Below, piece by piece: positions 47,080 through 55,816 of a DNA stretch of 64,000 nt. The position numbers and the translations under genes are program-made. The notes beneath the pieces were generated by a model, which saw nothing but the letters and a program-made list of their open reading frames with translations, was not told the origin of the DNA and did no database searches. Source of the DNA: CBDBES01 sp965204465 (GTDB taxonomy: Bacteria; Spirochaetota; Leptospiria; Turneriellales; CBDBES01); assembly GCA_965204465.1 (NCBI GenBank), contig OZ241995.1:372001-436000 (forward strand). Reading direction: 5' to 3'. Position 1 is the stretch's first letter, and each line of letters opens with the position of its first letter.

Positions 47080-47110
47080 GTAGCAAGGTTAAGGAATTTT
47101 AATTCCGGAG
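47080..47110 (+). repeat. 31-nt fragment identical to part of 23S rRNA
   Basis: Thirty-one bases (ending AATTCCGGAG) are identical to the sense 23S sequence at 45417-45447, but here on the plus strand, so inverted relative to the rRNA gene. It lies exactly at the junction between the transposase fragment and the hairpin region. The fragment contains the palindrome GGAATTTTAATTCC. Confidence 0.75.
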
Positions 47111-47221
47111 TCGCAACCTCATCAATATTACCATTTACGAAAGGGCTTATTTTTCCCTTTTCCAGTAAATATTTTAATGGTAGTATTTATTGGGATTGCG
47201 ACAGGTAAAGATAAGCCCTTT
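47110..47221 (+). promoter_or_regulatory. Hairpin with alternative pairings upstream of the cargo gene
   Basis: GTCGCAA (47110-47116) pairs with TTGCGAC (47196-47202), and AATATTACCATT (47124-47135) with AATGGTAGTATT (47176-47187), enclosing a smaller GAAAGGG/CCCTTTTC hairpin. AAAGGGCTTAT (47140-47150) can instead pair with ATAAGCCCTTT (47211-47221). The two folds exclude each other and lie 70-180 bases before the cargo start, an arrangement like a leader switch. Confidence 0.4.
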
Positions 47222-47293
47222 GTTATTTAAGACTAAACTAAAGGCCTTTCTTTCCCAGCATTCTTAAATTTTTAATTAAAAGGAGATTGAAAA

Positions 47294-47755
47294 ATGGAGA
47301 AAAAAGATATTATTTCAATAATAGTTTTTTTTTTGATAGCTTATATGTTTATAAGCATTTACAATGTGTTGGGCAAACCAAAATATTATTTAATTGGGAA
47401 ACTAAAAAATCCTTCTGTTGTATGCATAGACTCTGAATCAATGGGAAAACTTATTGAAACTAAGTCTAATTCTATTTTGTACAGCCTTATGCACAAAGGA
47501 AAGTGCTTCATCAATAAATCAGGTCACAATGGTATTTTGACGAGAACGATTCCAGATATAAAAAAGGCATATTTGCAAATGTACTCGTTTCAAAATTTGG
47601 ATGATGTAAATGTTGAAAATGTGTATGTGGCTATGCCTAGTGTTACTCTTACAGAAATATGGCAAGATGTTTTTGATGAAAACAGAAAAAAAGTTTTTGA
47701 TTGCGAAAGTGACACAATTTGTGAAAAAAAGTTAAAAGAACTTGAATCAAATTAA
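47294..47755 (+). CDS. Cargo protein of the IS1595-type element, single TM
   Basis: The 153-residue protein has one N-terminal membrane helix (about residues 6-24, IISIIVFFLIAYMFISIYNV) followed by a soluble domain with several Cys and a Glu/Lys-rich tail (FDCESDTICEKKLKELESN). A Shine-Dalgarno (AAAGGAGA) lies 9 bases before ATG, and a strong terminator follows the stop. I do not recognise the family; an inner-membrane-anchored periplasmic protein is the simplest reading. Confidence 0.6.
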   Translation: MEKKDIISIIVFFLIAYMFISIYNVLGKPKYYLIGKLKNPSVVCIDSESMGKLIETKSNSILYSLMHKGKCFINKSGHNGILTRTIPDIKKAYLQMYSFQNLDDVNVENVYVAMPSVTLTEIWQDVFDENRKKVFDCESDTICEKKLKELESN

Positions 47756-47768
47756 AGTCTAATATTTT

Positions 47769-47805
47769 CCTATAGTCATTTTGGACACAATGACTATAGG
47801 TTTTT
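47769..47805 (+). terminator. Rho-independent terminator after the cargo gene
   Basis: CCTATAGTCATT (47769-47780) pairs perfectly with AATGACTATAGG (47789-47800) over an 8-base loop, followed by TTTTT. It lies 14 bases beyond the cargo stop. Confidence 0.8.
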
Positions 47806-47837
47806 GGTATCACAAAATACATAGTTGCCAAAATTTT

Positions 47838-48080
47838 AATAAACTTTGGGTAACTATATAAAATAATGAACTAAAAGTAAAAGCCATATTATTTGTGCTG
47901 TTCAGAGTCTTTTCGATCAATATGATCTGGTAAATTAAATAATTTTTTCTTTGATTTATGGCTTTAGGCATGATCCTATTTTAAAGATATTCTGCTTTTG
48001 ATAACACCAGATTATTTCATTTAAAAAATATATACTAGCTGTATTTTTTTAACTGTCTTTTTTTAGATATTGCAGTATCC
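47838..48080. other. Gene-free stretch between the mobile element and gap
   Basis: About 240 bases, AT-rich, with no frame and no 16S sequence. It ends at the dispersed 45-bp repeat. Confidence 0.3.
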
Positions 48081-48125
48081 GTGTAAGATATGTGTACCAA
48101 GTACAGCCTAACGGCATTGGTTATT
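48081..48125 (+). repeat. 45-bp dispersed repeat, copy 2
   Basis: This matches 14556-14600 in the same orientation with three mismatches. A TTGACA-based candidate promoter for gap begins 22 bases further on. Confidence 0.6.
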
Positions 48126-48147
48126 GTAAATTATTATTTATTTATTC

Positions 48148-48187
48148 TTGACACCCTATGTCCTATTATTTTAATGTTAATATAATA
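48148..48187 (+). promoter_or_regulatory. Candidate promoter region of gap
   Basis: A TTGACA box at 48148-48153 is followed by TTAATG (17-base spacer) and, further on, TATAAT at 48181-48186, which is too close to the start codon to serve as an ordinary -10. No Shine-Dalgarno precedes the gap ATG, so a short or leaderless message is possible. Confidence 0.35.
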
Positions 48188-48189
48188 TT

Positions 48190-49200
48190 ATGGCTAAAAT
48201 AAAAATTGGTATTAATGGTTTTGGTAGAATCGGAAGAAACTTTTATAAGGCGGCTTTTCATCATCCAAATATAGAAATTGTCGCTGTAAATGACCTTACA
48301 GATTCTAAAACGCTGGCACACTTACTTAAATATGATTCTCTTTTTGGAACCTGGGAAGAAAATATAGAAACAAAAGAAGACCAAATCATTGTAGGGGATC
48401 GCTCAAGTAAGGTAACTTCTGTGGCTAATTTAGATGAGATCAAATGGGGAGACTTTGGCGCAGATATTGTGATTGAATCTACTGGTAGATTTGCAGATGC
48501 AAAGGATGCATCCAAGCATATTCAAAAAGGAGGGGCCAAAAAGGTTATTATTTCTGCCCCCGCTAAAAATGAAGATATTACTATAGTCATTGGAGTCAAT
48601 AAAGATAAATATGATCCGGATAACCATCATGTTATTTCAAACGCTTCTTGTACTACAAACTGTTTAGCGCCTGTCGTAAAGGTTATAATGGATAACCTTG
48701 GATTTAAAAAAGGATTCATGACCACTACGCACAGCTATACAAATGACCAGCGCATTCTAGACCTTCCTCATAAAGACCTGCGAAGGGCAAGAGCCGCTGC
48801 TTTATCCATGATACCTACTACCACAGGTGCAGCCAAGGCAGTTTCTTTAGTGCTTCCTGAAGTAAAGGGTAAGCTAGACGGAATGGCAGTTAGGGTTCCA
48901 ACACCTAATGTATCTCTGGTGGATCTGGTCGCAGAAACAGAAAAAGATACCACTAAAGATGAACTAAACCAGTTACTTAAAAAAGCCTCTGAATCAGACC
49001 TAAAAGGAATACTAGGCTTTTCAGAATTGCCTCTTGTATCGGTAGACTATATAAAAAGTCCTTTTTCTTCTATCGTAGATTCCATTTCTACTTCTGTAGT
49101 CGCTGGAAATATGATTAAGGTATTGTCCTGGTATGATAATGAATGGGGCTATTCCAAGAGAGTTGTAGACCTGGCAGAATATGTAGGTAGTTTTTTATAG
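48190..49200 (+). CDS. gap: Glyceraldehyde-3-phosphate dehydrogenase
   Basis: The 336-residue enzyme has the NAD-binding GINGFGRIGRN at the N-terminus and the catalytic C154 in SNASCTTNCLAP. The substrate-binding HSYTNDQ and the C-terminal SWYDNEWGYSKRVVDL are standard. It carries out the oxidative step of glycolysis. Asp35 in VNDLTD favours NAD over NADP. The ATG has no good Shine-Dalgarno upstream. Confidence 0.95.
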   Translation: MAKIKIGINGFGRIGRNFYKAAFHHPNIEIVAVNDLTDSKTLAHLLKYDSLFGTWEENIETKEDQIIVGDRSSKVTSVANLDEIKWGDFGADIVIESTGRFADAKDASKHIQKGGAKKVIISAPAKNEDITIVIGVNKDKYDPDNHHVISNASCTTNCLAPVVKVIMDNLGFKKGFMTTTHSYTNDQRILDLPHKDLRRARAAALSMIPTTTGAAKAVSLVLPEVKGKLDGMAVRVPTPNVSLVDLVAETEKDTTKDELNQLLKKASESDLKGILGFSELPLVSVDYIKSPFSSIVDSISTSVVAGNMIKVLSWYDNEWGYSKRVVDLAEYVGSFL

Positions 49201-49206
49201 AATTTC

Positions 49207-50310
49207 TTAAGGTGCATTACTCTTAAGATATAGCTCTTCATATTCATCCACAAATTGCTGGTTTTGTTTATACTTTCCCATGAATCTTAATAAGTAGGTA
49301 TATTCATCAAAAAACCATTTATTCTTGGGTAGAAAACTTTGCGTATCAATTTTAGAGTAATACTTTAATTGTGTTCTAAAATTCTTTAATTGTTTATTTA
49401 TATATCCCATTAGATAATATGAATTATCTATAATATTCTGGTCGAATATGTCTTCTGCCTTTATAATCTCTTTTAAGAGTGAAAAACCATAAGGCCTGTT
49501 CCCAAGATTTAAAAAGTAGATAGCTTTGAAAAATTTAATCTGAGCTTTATTATATACTTTTTTTAATATTTTCCAGTTGGGAACTTCCTTGCAAATGATT
49601 ATATTTAAAAGATGTTTGGATATATTTTGGGAATATCTTAAGTCTATTGACCTTTTTTTTTGATCTGCTGATATGGTATCCAATGAATGAGAAGGATTTA
49701 ATTTTTCGGATTTAAAAATATCTAAAAAATTATCAGACTCATCTTCTAGCATTTGGGTTAATTTATATGCTTCATTTAGATAGGAAGTTTCTCCCAAAAG
49801 ATATAAATGGATTAATGTTTTATGAGCTTCTTTCTGTAAAACCTGAGGTAATTGAAGAATTAATGCTTTTTTAAAAGAAGCAATCGCATTTTGCCATTTA
49901 GACTTATCTAAATGAACAGAGAAATGGTACTTTCCTATGAATCGATTGAAAAATACATCTGATAAAATATTATTTTTTTTAAAAGGAAGATTGAATATCA
50001 TATAGTATAACTTTCCTCTATAAAAAAAAAGCTTGGGATCTGCCGGATTATCTGCAATTAATTCTGACAGATGATCTTCTAATTTTTTTACTCTATCTAA
50101 AGGGAGTGGATATTGCTGTTCTATGATCTGATATTGTTTTTCGATGTAGGTATATTTATCTTCTTGAAAATAAAATTGAAATTGTTCATAATTATACAAT
50201 ACATATATTGCTATGATTGTGATGAATATGAAAAAGAAGAGTAAAAAATATAAGAATTTCTTATTTTTTTTCTTTTCTGGTGCCGCAGGATATCTGGATA
50301 ATATTTCCAT
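49207..50310 (-). CDS. TPR-like membrane-anchored protein, unknown
   Basis: The 367-residue protein has one N-terminal TM (about residues 20-42, FLYFLLFFFIFITIIAIYVLY) after a short basic cytoplasmic end. The rest is helical with several repeat-like blocks (ADNPADPKLFFYRGKLYYM, AIASFKKALILQLP, YSKIDTQSFLPKNKW). These look like degenerate TPRs and suggest a protein-interaction role. The gene starts 6 bases downstream of the next unknown gene, so the two form an operon. Function is unknown. Confidence 0.55.
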   Translation of the reverse strand: MEILSRYPAAPEKKKNKKFLYFLLFFFIFITIIAIYVLYNYEQFQFYFQEDKYTYIEKQYQIIEQQYPLPLDRVKKLEDHLSELIADNPADPKLFFYRGKLYYMIFNLPFKKNNILSDVFFNRFIGKYHFSVHLDKSKWQNAIASFKKALILQLPQVLQKEAHKTLIHLYLLGETSYLNEAYKLTQMLEDESDNFLDIFKSEKLNPSHSLDTISADQKKRSIDLRYSQNISKHLLNIIICKEVPNWKILKKVYNKAQIKFFKAIYFLNLGNRPYGFSLLKEIIKAEDIFDQNIIDNSYYLMGYINKQLKNFRTQLKYYSKIDTQSFLPKNKWFFDEYTYLLRFMGKYKQNQQFVDEYEELYLKSNAP

Positions 50311-50316
50311 ATTGAA

Positions 50317-50964
50317 TTAGAAATTTTCTTTTAATTGAAAAGTTTCAATAACCTTGCGCAAGGGTTGTGTGTCATTCATAAACAGGAGTGCCGTAGGGGA
50401 ACTACCTCTTTGCACTAAGGCAATACAATTCAAATAAAAAGCAATATGTTCTAATTCGTGAACATTAAATACATGTTTACCATTTTCATATTCCAAAAAG
50501 AAGGAAACTCCTCTATAAGAAAGTGAACCAAGGCCAAATCTGCGTATACTAGTTATATCATTTAAAGTAAAATTCACTTCTTCTCCTGTATACGCATTAT
50601 TTTTATTATAATCAAAATATAGATAGGCCTTTTCTGTAAAAAAAGAAGGATTTTCATTGTATACATTTACCTTTACTTTGGGAATAGAGTCTGGTTCAGT
50701 ATGCGGAGAATTTTCCTCTGAAATATTTTTTTCGACAGATGACTTATTCTTAAATAATAAATCCATATTGGGAAAGGCAAAATCAGCTCTATTATCAGAA
50801 ATCTTTGGAGATTCCTTAAAGACATTTCTCTTTGAAGAGTCTATGTTGCTTGCGAAATGAAATTCTCTCTGTTTAGGTTTTTCCTTTGAGTTCATTAAAA
50901 CAGAAATAAATAAAAAAAGAGACCCTATGAATAATAAGATAAGTCCCATGAGTTCTATAGACAT
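50317..50964 (-). CDS. Membrane-anchored protein, unknown
   Basis: The 215-residue protein has one N-terminal TM (about residues 5-24, LMGLILLFIGSLFLFISVLM), a polar linker to about residue 100, and a beta-rich C-terminal domain (YLYFDYNKNNAYTGEEVNFTLNDITSIRRFGLGSLSYRG). I do not recognise the domain. It is cotranscribed with the TPR-like gene. Confidence 0.5.
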   Translation of the reverse strand: MSIELMGLILLFIGSLFLFISVLMNSKEKPKQREFHFASNIDSSKRNVFKESPKISDNRADFAFPNMDLLFKNKSSVEKNISEENSPHTEPDSIPKVKVNVYNENPSFFTEKAYLYFDYNKNNAYTGEEVNFTLNDITSIRRFGLGSLSYRGVSFFLEYENGKHVFNVHELEHIAFYLNCIALVQRGSSPTALLFMNDTQPLRKVIETFQLKENF

Positions 50965-51141
50965 AATATAATTTCCCCTATATAATACTATCTATCTTTA
51001 AAAAAATATCTTTAGTAGTTTATTTATATTTTGAAGAATAATTATGAAAATAATGATAAATAAAATAAATAAAATAAATGACTATATATCTTTATCATAA
51101 AACATGTTCCATTAATTTAATTAGATTAAGATTTAAAATAA

Positions 51142-51936
51142 TTGAAAATAGCTTTGAATATTTTGATCACAAATGATGATGGATACAACTTCCCTGGTAT
51201 ACTCGCTCTACAAAAAAAATTAAGTAAATTGGGCAGGGCAGCCATCATTGCTCCGAAAAAAGATATTACAGGTATTAGCCAGGCAATTAGCCTGTTTCGT
51301 ACTATAAAAGTAAACAAACATGGTGATCTTATTTATAGTGTAGAGGGTTTTCCCGTGGATTGCGTTGGCCTGGCCTTACATGGAGGTCTACTTGATTTTG
51401 CTCCGGATATTGTGGTAAGCGGTATTAATAAAGGAGTCAATATGGGCAATGATATATGGTATTCAGGTACAGTAGGGGGAGCCAGACATGCCTATATACA
51501 TGGATATAAGGCTATTTCTGTCTCTTGTGACATTGTTCCCGGGAAAGATAATTATAGTCAGGTTGCTGACTTTATTTTTGATTTTATCGAATTCATAATG
51601 CCAAGAATAAATAATCCATTTTTGTTCAATATAAATTACCCAAACCATTGCCAGGTTAAAGGGGTTAGATGGACACAATTAGGAAAACGAATTTATCAAG
51701 ATTCTTATGTTAAAATTTCCAATAACCTGACAAATAAAGATACAATGTTGTATTCATTCGATGGTTCTATTTTAGGAAGCCGTGATCTTAAAAATAGTGA
51801 CTTGACTCTATATAATAAAGGATATATATCTGTTACTCCTTTAACGACAGATGCTACGGATCATATAGAGCTAAAAAAAATGCAAAAAATCAAACTAGAA
51901 GATACTTTCAAAACTGTTAGCCTCGCGGGTACTTAA
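51142..51936 (+). CDS. surE: 5'-nucleotidase SurE
   Basis: The metal-binding N-terminus is NILITNDDGYNFPGI and the second motif SGINKGVNMGNDIWYSGTVGGARHA. The family is a survival protein with 5'/3'-nucleotidase activity on nucleoside monophosphates. The frame has no ATG; TTG at 51142 gives 264 residues, and a TTG at 51154 (NILIT) fits the usual SurE start better. No Shine-Dalgarno is seen for either. The stop is not followed by a terminator. Confidence 0.85.
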   Translation: MKIALNILITNDDGYNFPGILALQKKLSKLGRAAIIAPKKDITGISQAISLFRTIKVNKHGDLIYSVEGFPVDCVGLALHGGLLDFAPDIVVSGINKGVNMGNDIWYSGTVGGARHAYIHGYKAISVSCDIVPGKDNYSQVADFIFDFIEFIMPRINNPFLFNINYPNHCQVKGVRWTQLGKRIYQDSYVKISNNLTNKDTMLYSFDGSILGSRDLKNSDLTLYNKGYISVTPLTTDATDHIELKKMQKIKLEDTFKTVSLAGT

Positions 51937-51972
51937 AGATCAAGTTTTTTAATACCCTCGATACTATCGTAA

Positions 51973-52314
51973 GATCATTAGTTGATATTTCATTTGGTGA
52001 AGAGACATTGGTACGCATTGGGCCCAATATCAATTTACATATAAAAGAATTTTCTGTTCATTCTATCTTTAATGTTAGGAGTTTTACTTTATGGTTTTCA
52101 TCGTGTTTGGAGAAGTAGCAGAGAGCTTCAAAAGACTTGTGAAGAAAACGATGCAATGCGCTATCTTGTTGGTGGAACAGCTTGTATAGATCAGGAAATT
52201 AGGAAATTATTTCGTATTTTCGAGAAAAAATATCAAAAAACCTTCGGGAACAAAAAATACGATATAGATTACAATGTAGTAAATTATTCTTCTGTGTTGA
52301 GGCACAGGCTTTAA
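51973..52314 (+). pseudogene. Transposase remnant (N-terminal fragment, frameshifted)
   Basis: Two frames carry the N-terminal end of an IS transposase. The upstream one reads LVDISFGEETLVRIGPNINLHIKEFSVHSIF, the downstream one (52072-52314) MLGVLLYGFHRVWRSSRELQKTCEENDAMRYLVGGTACIDQ. The block resembles an IS1182/IS4-like N-terminus. It then diverges and ends. No terminal repeats are visible, so this is a relic. Confidence 0.55.
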
Positions 52315-52439
52315 TAGAGTTATTGATAATTTAATATTATTCAGAAAATAGTTGCAATATTAACTTAAATATGAATATTGATTAAAATGGTTTTAGAATA
52401 TATTCAAGAAAAGGTCAAATTATATAAAAATAAGAATTT

Positions 52440-52907
52440 TTGGGTTGTAATGTGATAGCTTTATCTTCTTTTTTTTCATACATCTATGAGTGGATCAGTA
52501 TTAATACATTTTATATATTAAGTCTTATTTTTGTATTTTGTACCCCTGCTTTTGTACTCAGAGATATTATATGGAAAAGAAATTGGCCACATATTTTAAT
52601 TTATTGTTTAGTTTTTGGGATATTAGGTTCTTATTACTGTTACTTTAATGCTCCTGATTATGTTTCTACGACTTATAGAGTAATAAAGGGATATGTCTTT
52701 TTGACTGAAATACAAAAGATTATTTTACCTACCATATCATGGATGGGATGGGGACTTCTAATATATTATATAGAAAAAATTGTGATTAATGTATTTCAGG
52801 TTGATGAAAAGACAAGGCCTTTAGGAGAATATCTATTTTACTTTTTTCTATATGCGCTGTATTTGGATGCAGTGATCTCTATTTTGAACCCATTGTTTTA
52901 TAGATAA
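52440..52907 (+). CDS. Small integral membrane protein, unknown
   Basis: The 155-codon frame begins at TTG; GTG at 52452 (VIALSSFF) is an alternative start. It has about four membrane helices (INTFYILSLIFVFCTPAFVL, HILIYCLVFGILGSYY, IILPTISWMGWGLLIYYIE, YLFYFFLYALYLDAVISIL). I do not recognise a family. It lies between the transposase remnant and a PAS remnant in a region of decay. Confidence 0.45.
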   Translation: MGCNVIALSSFFSYIYEWISINTFYILSLIFVFCTPAFVLRDIIWKRNWPHILIYCLVFGILGSYYCYFNAPDYVSTTYRVIKGYVFLTEIQKIILPTISWMGWGLLIYYIEKIVINVFQVDEKTRPLGEYLFYFFLYALYLDAVISILNPLFYR

Positions 52908-53022
52908 GTCCAGGCAAAAAAATTGATAAAATGATACATTTTTCACTACATGGAGAGAAAATGCCCATTGGTATTCAGGCTATTCAATAATAAATTGACC
53001 GGTACCTTCGATCATTCATGAC

Positions 53023-53115
53023 TAAAAAATATTGACTCGATATAAAGTTATTGATGATCTGCACATTATGTGTGTTATGGCCGATATAACTAGAAAAGAG
53101 AGGCTAGAAAATTAA
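53023..53115 (+). pseudogene. Possible PAS/PAC-domain remnant
   Basis: A short frame ending in a TAA (53113-53115) reads YKVIDDLHIMCVMADITRKERLEN. This resembles the end of a PAC motif (DITerKxxE) in sensor kinases. The upstream part is missing. It could be chance. Confidence 0.25.
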
Positions 53116-53124
53116 ATCTGATCA

Positions 53125-55782
53125 ATGAAAAAAGTAGGAAAACATTATGAAAAGCTGAATAAGGATATCCAGCTTTTAGATCAATTTTTATTACAGATCA
53201 TAGAATATAAAGAAGGAAGCAAAATTGTGGAACTTATAGAAAAGATACGCTTTCTATCTAAAAGCGGTAGAAATGGCAATTCACAAGATTTCAGAAAGTT
53301 GAATACTCTATTGCAAAAAATAGATCACAAAAAAACGGAAAAGATCATCAAGGCATTTACTCTGCTTTTAACCTTAAATAATATTTCAGAAGAACAACAC
53401 AGAGTACGCAGAAGAAGATATCATCACAGAAAACTAGAAACAACAAGTCAAAAAGCCTCTTTAGACCATACTTTCTCTAAGTTACTAGCATCTGGTATTA
53501 GTAAAGAAAGACTATATGAACAGATATGTAATCAAAGAGTAGAATTGGTTTTGACTGCTCATCCAACGGAAATTGTAAGACGCACTCTGATCCGGAAATA
53601 TAATCAAATCAATTATTTATTGGAAAAAAATGATCGTAATGATCTTACCCAGAGAGAAAGAAAAGAAATTTATGAAAAATTGCAAAGAGAAATAGTAACC
53701 TGTTGGAATACTAATTTTATCCGTGTTGAGCGCCCCACTGTAATAGATGAAGCCAAGTCTGCTTTAGTCGTTTTTGAGCAAAATATATGGAACATTGTTC
53801 CTAAATTTCTAGGAATTTTAGATGATGCCTTAAAGAAGCATACAGGTAAAAATTTGCCTCTCTCTGCAAATCCAATTGCATTTGGATCGTGGATAGGCGG
53901 AGACAGAGATGGGAATCCCTATGTCACGCCAGAAGTTACGGAAGAGGTCGTATTATTGTCCAGATGGCTTGGTTGCCAATTATATTATAAAGAAATGGAT
54001 ATGTTAATATCTGAACTATCTATGTCAAATTGTAATGATAAATTAAGAAAACTAGTAGGCGATTCTTTGGAGCCATACAGAACTATTTTGAACGAAGTAA
54101 AAGAGAAGCTAAAAAATTCATCAGACAGAATTGAATATTTGCTTAAAAATATCCCTCCCCCTAACCTAAAAATATTTAAAAAAGAAGAAGAGCTATTAGA
54201 AATTTTACTACTATGCTATGAATCACTTGTGGATTGCAAAGATGAAGTCATTGCCAAAGGCAGGCTGCTGGATAACATAAGGCGTATTGCAAGCTTTGGA
54301 TTACCCTTGATAAAATTGGATATTCGTCAACATTCTGATTTGCATACAGAAACAATGAATTATATAACCCAACACCTGGGTCTGGGATCTTTTAAAAAGT
54401 GGGATGAAGAGAAAAAACAATCATTTTTACTTGCCGAACTTAAAAATAAACGGCCTTTAATACCTGAAAATATGAATTCCCCTAAGGATGTAAGAAATAT
54501 ATTGCAAACATTTCAGAAACTAGCAAAAATTGAATCTAGCTCTCTGGGTGCTTATGTAGTTTCCATGACAAAGTCTCCTTCTGATATTCTTGTGGTCTAT
54601 TTATTGCAAAAAGAATCAAATATAAAGAAATACCTTAGAGTTGTACCTCTTTTTGAAACCATTTCGGATCTAAGAAATGCTAAAAGTTCTTTAGAAAAAC
54701 TATTCCAAATTGATTGGTATTTAAAGAAGATCCAAAAAAAACAGGAAGTAATGATCGGTTATTCTGACTCTGCTAAAGACGGTGGAAGGTTTACTGCTTC
54801 TTGGGAATTGTATAAAGCCCAGGAAGAGATAACGGAGATATGCAAGCAATTCGATGTTCATCTAACTTTATTTCATGGAAGGGGAGGAACTATTGGTAGA
54901 GGGGGTGGTCCAACTTATACAGGAATTCTCTCTCAGCCGCCAGGTTCTATCCAAGGAGGTATCAGAGTTACTGAACAAGGTGAAATGATACAGGCAAAAT
55001 TTGGACTGCCTGACATTGCCTTGAGAACATTAGAAATATATACTAGTGCTGTTTTAATGGCCAGTTTAAAGCCTCCTAAAATTCCTAAAGATAAGTGGAA
55101 GAATTTAATGGAAGAAATATCGCAAATCTCTTGCAAAGACTATAGAGATATAGTCAAAGATAACTCTTCTTTTTTAGAATATTTTAATTTGGTCACCCCT
55201 GAAGAAGAATTAGAACATCTGAATATAGGTAGTAGACCAGCAAGACGTAAAAAATCGGATAAAAGCATCCAATACTTAAGGGCAATACCATGGATATTTG
55301 CCTGGACACAAAACAGAATGCTTTTGCCTTCCTGGCTTGGTGTAGGAGAATCATTGAGTCATATGATCAAGAATGGTCATCTAAAAGAAGTACAAAGAAT
55401 GTATAAAGACTGGGAATTCTTTTCTTCTACCATTGATCTTATAGAGATGGTATTATCTAAAGCAGATATCAGAATAGTAGAACAATATGATGATAATCTA
55501 GTTCCACGGAAACTAAAATATATTAGCCAAATACTTATTAAAAAAATGCAGCTGAGTATAGATTCAATTTTAAAAGTTACTGAACATAAAGAACTATTAG
55601 ATGCAAATAAAGTTCTAAAACATACACTCTCCATGAGAAACCCTTATACGGATCCGCTTAATTTGATTCAAGTTGAATTATTAAAGAGGCATCGGAAAAA
55701 GAAACAAAAAGATAGCGAAATCCGCAGAACGCTTTTAATGAGCATCAATGGAATTGCGGCGGGTATGAGAAATACTGGTTAA
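53125..55782 (+). CDS. ppc: Phosphoenolpyruvate carboxylase
   Basis: The 885-residue enzyme makes oxaloacetate from PEP and bicarbonate and supplies the citric-acid cycle. Motifs include VLTAHPTEIVRRTLI, GSWIGGDRDGNPYVT, MIGYSDSAKDGGRFTASWEL, LFHGRGGTIGRGGGP, GSRPARR and IPWIFAWTQNRMLLPSWLG. The extreme C-terminus ends MRNTG, as in most bacterial PEPC. The length is normal. Confidence 0.95.
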   Translation: MKKVGKHYEKLNKDIQLLDQFLLQIIEYKEGSKIVELIEKIRFLSKSGRNGNSQDFRKLNTLLQKIDHKKTEKIIKAFTLLLTLNNISEEQHRVRRRRYHHRKLETTSQKASLDHTFSKLLASGISKERLYEQICNQRVELVLTAHPTEIVRRTLIRKYNQINYLLEKNDRNDLTQRERKEIYEKLQREIVTCWNTNFIRVERPTVIDEAKSALVVFEQNIWNIVPKFLGILDDALKKHTGKNLPLSANPIAFGSWIGGDRDGNPYVTPEVTEEVVLLSRWLGCQLYYKEMDMLISELSMSNCNDKLRKLVGDSLEPYRTILNEVKEKLKNSSDRIEYLLKNIPPPNLKIFKKEEELLEILLLCYESLVDCKDEVIAKGRLLDNIRRIASFGLPLIKLDIRQHSDLHTETMNYITQHLGLGSFKKWDEEKKQSFLLAELKNKRPLIPENMNSPKDVRNILQTFQKLAKIESSSLGAYVVSMTKSPSDILVVYLLQKESNIKKYLRVVPLFETISDLRNAKSSLEKLFQIDWYLKKIQKKQEVMIGYSDSAKDGGRFTASWELYKAQEEITEICKQFDVHLTLFHGRGGTIGRGGGPTYTGILSQPPGSIQGGIRVTEQGEMIQAKFGLPDIALRTLEIYTSAVLMASLKPPKIPKDKWKNLMEEISQISCKDYRDIVKDNSSFLEYFNLVTPEEELEHLNIGSRPARRKKSDKSIQYLRAIPWIFAWTQNRMLLPSWLGVGESLSHMIKNGHLKEVQRMYKDWEFFSSTIDLIEMVLSKADIRIVEQYDDNLVPRKLKYISQILIKKMQLSIDSILKVTEHKELLDANKVLKHTLSMRNPYTDPLNLIQVELLKRHRKKKQKDSEIRRTLLMSINGIAAGMRNTG

Positions 55783-55816
55783 TCAAATAAAATCTACCCC
55801 TTGATCTTAAGATTAG

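Larger units (their letters stand above)
46640..47829. mobile_element. IS1595-type element with cargo, flanked by 8-bp duplication
   Basis: Ends GGCAACTATGTATTTTGTGA and its inverted partner, over 28 bases, differ at one position. AAAATTTT occurs directly outside each end (46632-46639 and 47830-47837), a plausible 8-bp target duplication, giving an element of 1190 bp. Inside are a C-terminal transposase fragment, a small passenger frame, a 31-nt 23S fragment, a hairpin region, and a plus-strand cargo gene with its own terminator. The transposase is truncated, so the element would depend on one in trans. Confidence 0.75.
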
